A stretch of DNA of 9,197 nt from Pseudomonadota bacterium (lineage in GTDB: Bacteria; Desulfobacterota; Desulfovibrionia; Desulfovibrionales; Desulfovibrionaceae): the NCBI GenBank assembly GCA_023411815.1, contig JAEYOJ010000012.1:1-9197 (forward strand), written 5' to 3'. Below are positions 5,862-9,197 of this stretch, piece after piece. Position 1 is the first letter of the stretch. Each line of letters begins with the position of its first letter. The notes below the pieces were generated by a model. That model ran no database searches, had not been told where the DNA came from, and worked only from the letters and a program-made list of their open reading frames with translations. Both the position numbers and the translations under genes were made by a program.

Positions 5862-6227
5862 ATGCCACCCGCCAAGGTGATGATCGTCGAGGATGAGGCC
5901 ATCGTGGCCTTGAGCTTGGAGCGTGCGGTCCGCAAGATGGGCCACAGCGTGAGCTGCGTCGTGGACAAGGGCGAGGATGCGGTCATCCAGTTCGAACGAC
6001 AGCCGGCGGATGTCGTGCTCATGGATGTGCGGCTCAAGGGCGACATGGACGGCATCGAGGCCGCTCGCCTTATCGTCAGCCGGCAACGCATCCCGGTGAT
6101 CTTCCTTACGGCCTACAACGATTCCGCAACCATGTCGCGCGCCGAAGACATTCCGCCAGCCGCTTTCCTATCCAAGCCCGTGGACGAGGTGCAACTGGCC
6201 GTGGCCATCTGCAAGGCAACGAGCTGA
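5862..6227 (+). CDS. Single-domain response regulator (CheY-like receiver)
   Basis: This is a 121-residue stand-alone receiver domain, expected to be phosphorylated by a histidine kinase and to act through protein contacts, since no output domain follows. The key residues are all present: acidic pocket Glu10/Asp11 (IVEDE), phospho-acceptor Asp55 (LMDVRL), switch Thr83 (FLTAY), and conserved Lys105 followed by Pro106 (LSKPVDE). The KGDMDGIEAA segment and FLTAYND are typical of receivers paired with PAS-containing kinases. I chose the ATG at 5862 giving MPPAKVMIVEDE, the usual distance to the acidic pair; a TTG at 5841 is in frame. The ribosome site is poor (AGGG 13 nt upstream), so translation may be weak or the start less certain. 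No kinase gene is adjacent. The transcript would begin within or just after repeat copy A. Confidence 0.9.
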   Translation: MPPAKVMIVEDEAIVALSLERAVRKMGHSVSCVVDKGEDAVIQFERQPADVVLMDVRLKGDMDGIEAARLIVSRQRIPVIFLTAYNDSATMSRAEDIPPAAFLSKPVDEVQLAVAICKATS

Positions 6228-6520
6228 CTGCGGTTGCTCCAGGCAGTCCGGTTACCCTGAATGGAAAGCCCCAAGCCGATCTCCTGAGTCTGCTTCAGCT
6301 TCCCTTCATCGAACTGCTCAAGTCCGGCTTGGAAGAGTGCGGACCGCTTCTGCCCCGGCCGCGCGATCCCGCCAATCCGGCCTGATCCTCGCCGACTCCA
6401 TCCTCTGCCCTCGCTCCTTGCCCTGAAGGCGAGGCGTAATTTTTTGCGCATACCGTTGTCCTTGCCTGCCCGGCTTGCTAGGCTTCAGCCATCTTTCCAC
6501 CTAAATCAGGAGGCAAAACC
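6228..6520. other. Gap between response regulator and DUF1540 gene, with an open frame lacking a start
   Basis: The plus frame from about 6209 to the TGA at 6383-6385 is open and from 6233 encodes a protein-like peptide containing LNGKPQADLLSLL and LPFIELLKSGLEE. It has no ATG, GTG or TTG at its beginning; the only initiator-like codon is CTG at 6224, overlapping the response-regulator stop. It may be a gene remnant or chance. The stretch 6386-6520 is AT-richer and holds the DUF1540 promoter region. Confidence 0.4.
6456..6484 (+). promoter_or_regulatory. Candidate promoter of the DUF1540 gene
   Basis: TTGTCC (6456-6461) and TAGGCT (6479-6484) are separated by exactly 17 nt, matching 4/6 and 3/6 of the sigma-70 consensus. 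They lie 36 nt before the start codon, leaving a short leader with the ribosome site. Confidence 0.35.
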
Positions 6521-6814
6521 ATGGCCATGAAGATGCCCTCAGTCCAGAAATGTTCCGTTTCCAACTGTGCCTACAATGCCGAGCTTGCGTGCCATGCCCT
6601 CGCGATCACCATCGGTGAGAAGCCGTCCGATCCGCTTTGCGACACGTTTTTCAGCTCCTCCAAGCATGGCGGCATCAAGGAGGCGACGGCTGGAGTGGGA
6701 GCCTGCAAATCCTTCGACTGCACCTATAACCAGAATTACGAGTGCACGGCTTCCTCGATCCAGGTCGGGATGAAGGGAAGCCAGCCGGATTGCCTGACGT
6801 TCCAGCGCCGCTAA
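6521..6814 (+). CDS. Cysteine-rich protein with two DUF1540-type repeats
   Basis: This is a 97-residue soluble protein made almost entirely of two copies of a cysteine motif. The first copy has Cys11, 16, 24 and 40; the second has Cys62, 67, 75 and 91. Both show the identical spacing C-x4-C-x7-C-x15-C and shared residues (NC/DC followed by xYN, CxA, I-x-(I/V)-G, CxTF). This matches the DUF1540 pattern, a family of unknown function. Four cysteines per unit suggest metal binding, probably zinc, but that is inference. There is no signal peptide. The ATG at 6521 has a perfect AGGAGG 7 nt upstream, predicting strong translation. The gene is monocistronic, with a candidate promoter and a T7-run terminator. 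It has no obvious functional partner among its neighbours. Confidence 0.88.
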   Translation: MAMKMPSVQKCSVSNCAYNAELACHALAITIGEKPSDPLCDTFFSSSKHGGIKEATAGVGACKSFDCTYNQNYECTASSIQVGMKGSQPDCLTFQRR

Positions 6815-6815
6815 G

Positions 6816-6851
6816 GTTCTCTCGGATTCCAGGGGGGAGGGTGGTTTTTTT
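6816..6851 (+). terminator. Probable intrinsic terminator of the DUF1540 gene
   Basis: Directly after the stop codon, CTCTC (6819-6823) can pair with GGGAG (6835-6839) with one wobble pair, extended by weaker T-G pairs. A run of seven T follows at 6845-6851. The stem is modest but the T-run and position fit termination on the plus strand. Confidence 0.42.
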
Positions 6852-6937
6852 GTTGGAGCCAAATGAGAGGTTTTAAGCGTGCATTTGCGCGCAGCCCTGG
6901 GCTGAATCATGCTTGAGCCCCTCGCGCCGGCGATCCC

Positions 6938-6973
6938 CAAAAGAAAAAGACCCAAGCTAACCACTTGAGTCTT
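6938..6973 (-). terminator. Intrinsic terminator of tRNA-Arg
   Basis: On the minus strand, AAGACTCAAG (6973-6964) pairs with CTTGGGTCTT (6956-6947), a 10-bp stem with one G-T pair and a 7-nt loop. It is followed by TTTCTTTTGG. It starts 11 nt after the CCA end of tRNA-Arg. Confidence 0.8.
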
Positions 6974-6983
6974 CAGAGTCTTT

Positions 6984-7060
<77 letters not shown>

Positions 7061-7072
7061 GTGGAGCAGGAG

Positions 7073-7101
7073 ACTATATTTGAGCCGTTAGCCGGGGTCA
7101 A
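7073..7101 (-). promoter_or_regulatory. Near-consensus sigma-70 promoter of tRNA-Arg
   Basis: On the minus strand, TTGACC (7101-7096) and TATAGT (7078-7073) are separated by exactly 17 nt, each matching 5/6 of the consensus. The -10 box ends 12 nt before the tRNA 5' end. Confidence 0.8.
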
Positions 7102-7204
7102 GGCCGTGATGCATTCGCAAGACGTAAGCGGTTGATCGGGATGACGAGTCCGCGTCGTCCGGCTCCCGTATCTATGTTGGGCAAGCCGCATGCAGCCCAG
7201 GTAT

Positions 7205-8851
7205 CTACTTGCTGGTGCTGTCTCTCGGCACGGCCCGGATCGTCACCAGGGTTACGTCGTCGGCGAGGCGCGGGGCGAAATGCCCCACGGCGGAGACCAC
7301 CGCGTCTCGCGTCGCCTCGGCCCCTCGCCCGGCTGAATTGCGGATCACGGCCCGCAGGCGCTTCTTGCCGAAGAACTCGCCGCTCTCGTTGCGCGCCTCG
7401 GGAATGCCGTCCGTGCCGATGACCAGCACCTGGCCCGGTGTGATCTCCTTGCGGCCCACTTCGAAGGCTGCTTCGGGTATCACTCCGAGGGCCATGCCGT
7501 TGCCTTCGAGCTCCTCGAGGCGGCCGCTGGACGGATCGTACAGCATGGCTGGTTCATGGCCGGCGCGAACCCAGGAAAGGCTCTTGCCGCCGGGCTCCAG
7601 GCGGCAGAGGAACAGGGTGATGAATTGGCCGGTTCCCGCCGCGTCGCGGCACAGGTCGCGGTTCAGGGCGGCCACGGCCTCGGCCAAGTCCGCCCGAGAG
7701 GCCACATTGCGCCGCAGGAGCGCGCGCACCGAAACCATGAACAAGGCGGCGGGCACGCCATGGCCCGAGACATCGGCCACGGCCACGCCCACCGCGCCGT
7801 CGCCCAGGTCGAGATAGTCGTAGAAGTCGCCGCCTGTTTCCTCACTGTACAGGCAGGCCGCGGCGATTTCCCAACCCGGCGCATGGGGCGGTCTGGCCGG
7901 AAGCAGGTTCTGCTGGATCTCCTTGGCCAGGGCCAGGGAATGGCGCATGCGCTCGCGTTCCTGCAGCCCCGCGACCATCTCGTTGATGACCTCACTCACG
8001 TAGCCCATCTCGTCGTTGCGCACCACGCTGACGCGGGCCGAAAGGTCGCCGCGCCGTATGCGCTCCAGGGCCTTGACCATGGCCGTGACGCGCTGGCGCA
8101 TGGTGTGGCCCATGAAAACGCTCAGGCCCACGCCGATGGCCAGGAAAACCAGCGTGTGCGAGCGGATGTGCCGGGAGACGTCCTGCCAGACGGAGCCCAT
8201 GCCCGGAAGCCGGATGTAGGTCAGTTCCACGAAGGAGAGCAGGGGGATGAGGCTGGTTGCAGCGAAGAGCATGAGCATGCGCACGCGCAGCGACATGCGC
8301 AGCGCGCCGGAATTGGACACCGGCTCGGATGCGGGCAGAACGTGTTGGGCCAGAAAGCGCTGCACCGTGTATTCCGAGAGGAAGAACACGGCCGCGGCCG
8401 TTACGAGGCCGACGTTCAGACCCATGAACAGCGTGGCCTTGAGCAGTTCGCGGTCCTCTCCGTGGAGCGTGAGGTGGGGCACCACGGCCAGGGTCAGGCT
8501 GAACCATACGACCAGGTTGAGGGCCGCGGCGAAAAAGGGCTCGTTGAGCAGCCGCCGGCGCGTCTGCGCCGAGGAATCCTCGGGCCGGGCCCGGCCGGCC
8601 GCCGCCCGGAGCAGATGGCGGCGCACGGGGCGTTCGTACAGATATATCAGCAGATAGATGCCGCCCAGGACAAAGGGCCGCAGCAGGGCTTCGGTACGCT
8701 CCAGAAAGGCCATGGAGTCGGGCGAGAGGGCCAGCAGACCGTCGTGGAACATGGCCTCGCTGAATAGGTCGCTGAACAGGTTGGCCGCCAGCACGGACAG
8801 AAATATGGCGTTGGCGCGCAGATGGTAGCGCAGCCGTTGGGCGAGGGTCAT
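7205..8851 (-). CDS. Membrane-bound SpoIIE/RsbU-type PP2C phosphatase with six helices and HAMP domain
   Basis: This 548-residue signalling phosphatase has, in order, an N-terminal membrane region with about six hydrophobic segments (near 13-30, 58-74, 106-126, 138-160, 192-214 and 234-250), a HAMP linker (about 250-305), a short helical connector (LALAKEIQQNLLPARP) and a PP2C/SpoIIE catalytic domain (about 325-545). Metal-binding acids are intact: Asp342 in GGDFYDY, Asp360 in ADVSGHG, Asp481 in GTDGI, and Asp531/532 in ADDVTL. RAGHEPAMLY is also present, so it should be active. Family members dephosphorylate serine/threonine on STAS anti-sigma antagonists; no such partner or anti-sigma factor is in the window. 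The start ATG at 8851 has AAGGA 6 nt upstream; an in-frame GTG 7 codons earlier lacks one. The membrane part has no large periplasmic loop, suggesting that it senses a membrane or intramembrane signal (inference). Confidence 0.9.
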   Translation of the reverse strand: MTLAQRLRYHLRANAIFLSVLAANLFSDLFSEAMFHDGLLALSPDSMAFLERTEALLRPFVLGGIYLLIYLYERPVRRHLLRAAAGRARPEDSSAQTRRRLLNEPFFAAALNLVVWFSLTLAVVPHLTLHGEDRELLKATLFMGLNVGLVTAAAVFFLSEYTVQRFLAQHVLPASEPVSNSGALRMSLRVRMLMLFAATSLIPLLSFVELTYIRLPGMGSVWQDVSRHIRSHTLVFLAIGVGLSVFMGHTMRQRVTAMVKALERIRRGDLSARVSVVRNDEMGYVSEVINEMVAGLQERERMRHSLALAKEIQQNLLPARPPHAPGWEIAAACLYSEETGGDFYDYLDLGDGAVGVAVADVSGHGVPAALFMVSVRALLRRNVASRADLAEAVAALNRDLCRDAAGTGQFITLFLCRLEPGGKSLSWVRAGHEPAMLYDPSSGRLEELEGNGMALGVIPEAAFEVGRKEITPGQVLVIGTDGIPEARNESGEFFGKKRLRAVIRNSAGRGAEATRDAVVSAVGHFAPRLADDVTLVTIRAVPRDSTSK

Positions 8852-8908
8852 GGGCGGTCCTTTGTGATGCACGGGCGCACGCCGTTCAAAGGGGGGCAGC
8901 GGTAGATG

Positions 8909-8937
8909 GGCTTAGCTTCTGGAAACGGGAGCGTCAA
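8909..8937 (-). promoter_or_regulatory. Candidate promoter of the SpoIIE-type phosphatase gene
   Basis: On the minus strand, TTGACG (8937-8932) matches the -35 consensus at 5/6. TAAGCC (8914-8909) follows after exactly 17 nt but matches -10 only weakly. It lies about 58 nt before the start codon. Confidence 0.35.
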
Positions 8938-8961
8938 GGCCGGTCTTGCCGGCTATCCGAA

Positions 8962-9074
8962 AGCAGAGTGCTTTTAAGACGCACGCTCCGGCGTTGACGG
9001 CGCAAGCGAATTGCGCCTACGCCTACACGGCGGCAAGCCATGCTCACGCATGGCTTGCAGAGCATTTTCAAAAG
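8962..9074. repeat. Dispersed structured repeat, copy B
   Basis: This is the second 113-bp copy of the element at 5701-5813, in direct orientation. Hairpin 1 (GGCGCAA 8999-9005 with TTGCGCC 9011-9017, loop GCGAA) and hairpin 2 (GCAAGCCATG 9033-9042 with CATGGCTTGC 9049-9058, loop CTCACG) have exactly the same stems as copy A. Differences are in both loops, the linker between hairpins (about 9022-9030), and the 5' end. CTTTT 8971-8975 can pair with AAAAG 9070-9074. It lies 110 bp upstream of the phosphatase start, on the side away from the gene. Confidence 0.85.
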
Positions 9075-9197
9075 GCGCTTTTCGCAAAGTTTGTTGTTTC
9101 AAGCATCACCTTGTCAGGCTGCCTGCGCGGCCCTGAAATAGAGGGATGTTGTGCGCAGAGGGCCTCGACAGGCCGCACGCAGGATCGTTCCGGGCTT

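Larger units (their letters stand above)
8852..9197. other. Right-end non-coding region with repeat copy B
   Basis: No gene can be supported here. It contains the phosphatase promoter candidate, a small hairpin GCCGG/CCGGC (8939-8943 with 8949-8953), repeat copy B (8962-9074), and a hairpin at 9151-9178 (GTGC with GCAC, inner GGCCT with AGGCC). On the minus strand one frame is open from the right edge to a TGA inside the repeat (near 9073-9071), which might be the 3' end of a gene beginning outside the window; its peptide is not recognisable. Confidence 0.5.

Noticed and set aside
5603..5896. 97-residue plus-strand frame across repeat copy A
   Set aside because: It is explained by the non-coding repeat and the response-regulator start; it has no ribosome site or recognisable features.
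6113..6451. 112-residue minus-strand frame after the response regulator
   Set aside because: It is Arg/Ser/Gly-rich, partly antisense to the response regulator, and lacks a ribosome site or any family resemblance.
7556..8767. 403-residue plus-strand open frame
   Set aside because: It is antisense to the SpoIIE-type phosphatase, whose catalytic motifs are intact; composition is shadow-like.

Overview
The window looks like part of the chromosome of a GC-rich, probably sulfate-reducing deltaproteobacterium (Desulfovibrionaceae-like). This is inferred from base composition, strong AGGAGG-type ribosome sites, an FdnI-type membrane cytochrome b, a COG2509-type flavoprotein and a SpoIIE-type phosphatase. 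No rRNA or marker protein is present to fix the taxon.

Layout. The left edge (1-767) is the 3' part of a tyrosine recombinase that runs toward the 3' end of a tRNA-Phe gene (814-889, minus strand), with a long hairpin between them. This is the usual right-hand junction of an integrated island whose body lies off the left edge. To the right the sequence looks like ordinary chromosome. It holds, all on the minus strand, a FAD-dependent dehydrogenase overlapping a 76-residue unknown protein, an orphan formate-dehydrogenase-type cytochrome b, and a MarC-EamA pair of membrane proteins.

From about 5700 the gene order changes to a signalling and small-protein segment: a single-domain response regulator and a duplicated DUF1540-type cysteine-rich protein on the plus strand, then a tRNA-Arg(UCU) and a six-helix HAMP-SpoIIE phosphatase on the minus strand. 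This segment is bracketed by two direct copies (5701-5813 and 8962-9074) of a roughly 113-bp repeat containing two conserved hairpins. Stem sequences are identical between copies and most differences fall in loops and linkers. This repeat is the most notable non-coding structure in the window.

How the genes might work together. The flavoprotein and the small protein share an overlapping GTGA stop/start and are probably co-translated. MarC and EamA are 29 nt apart and probably share a transcript. The response regulator and the phosphatase are both orphans with respect to kinase, anti-sigma factor or STAS partner, so any pathway linking them is speculation. No complete novel multi-gene system is visible. 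The best leads are the repeat family, the tRNA-Phe island junction, the structured leader of the flavoprotein gene, and the possible Fe-S motif in that flavoprotein.
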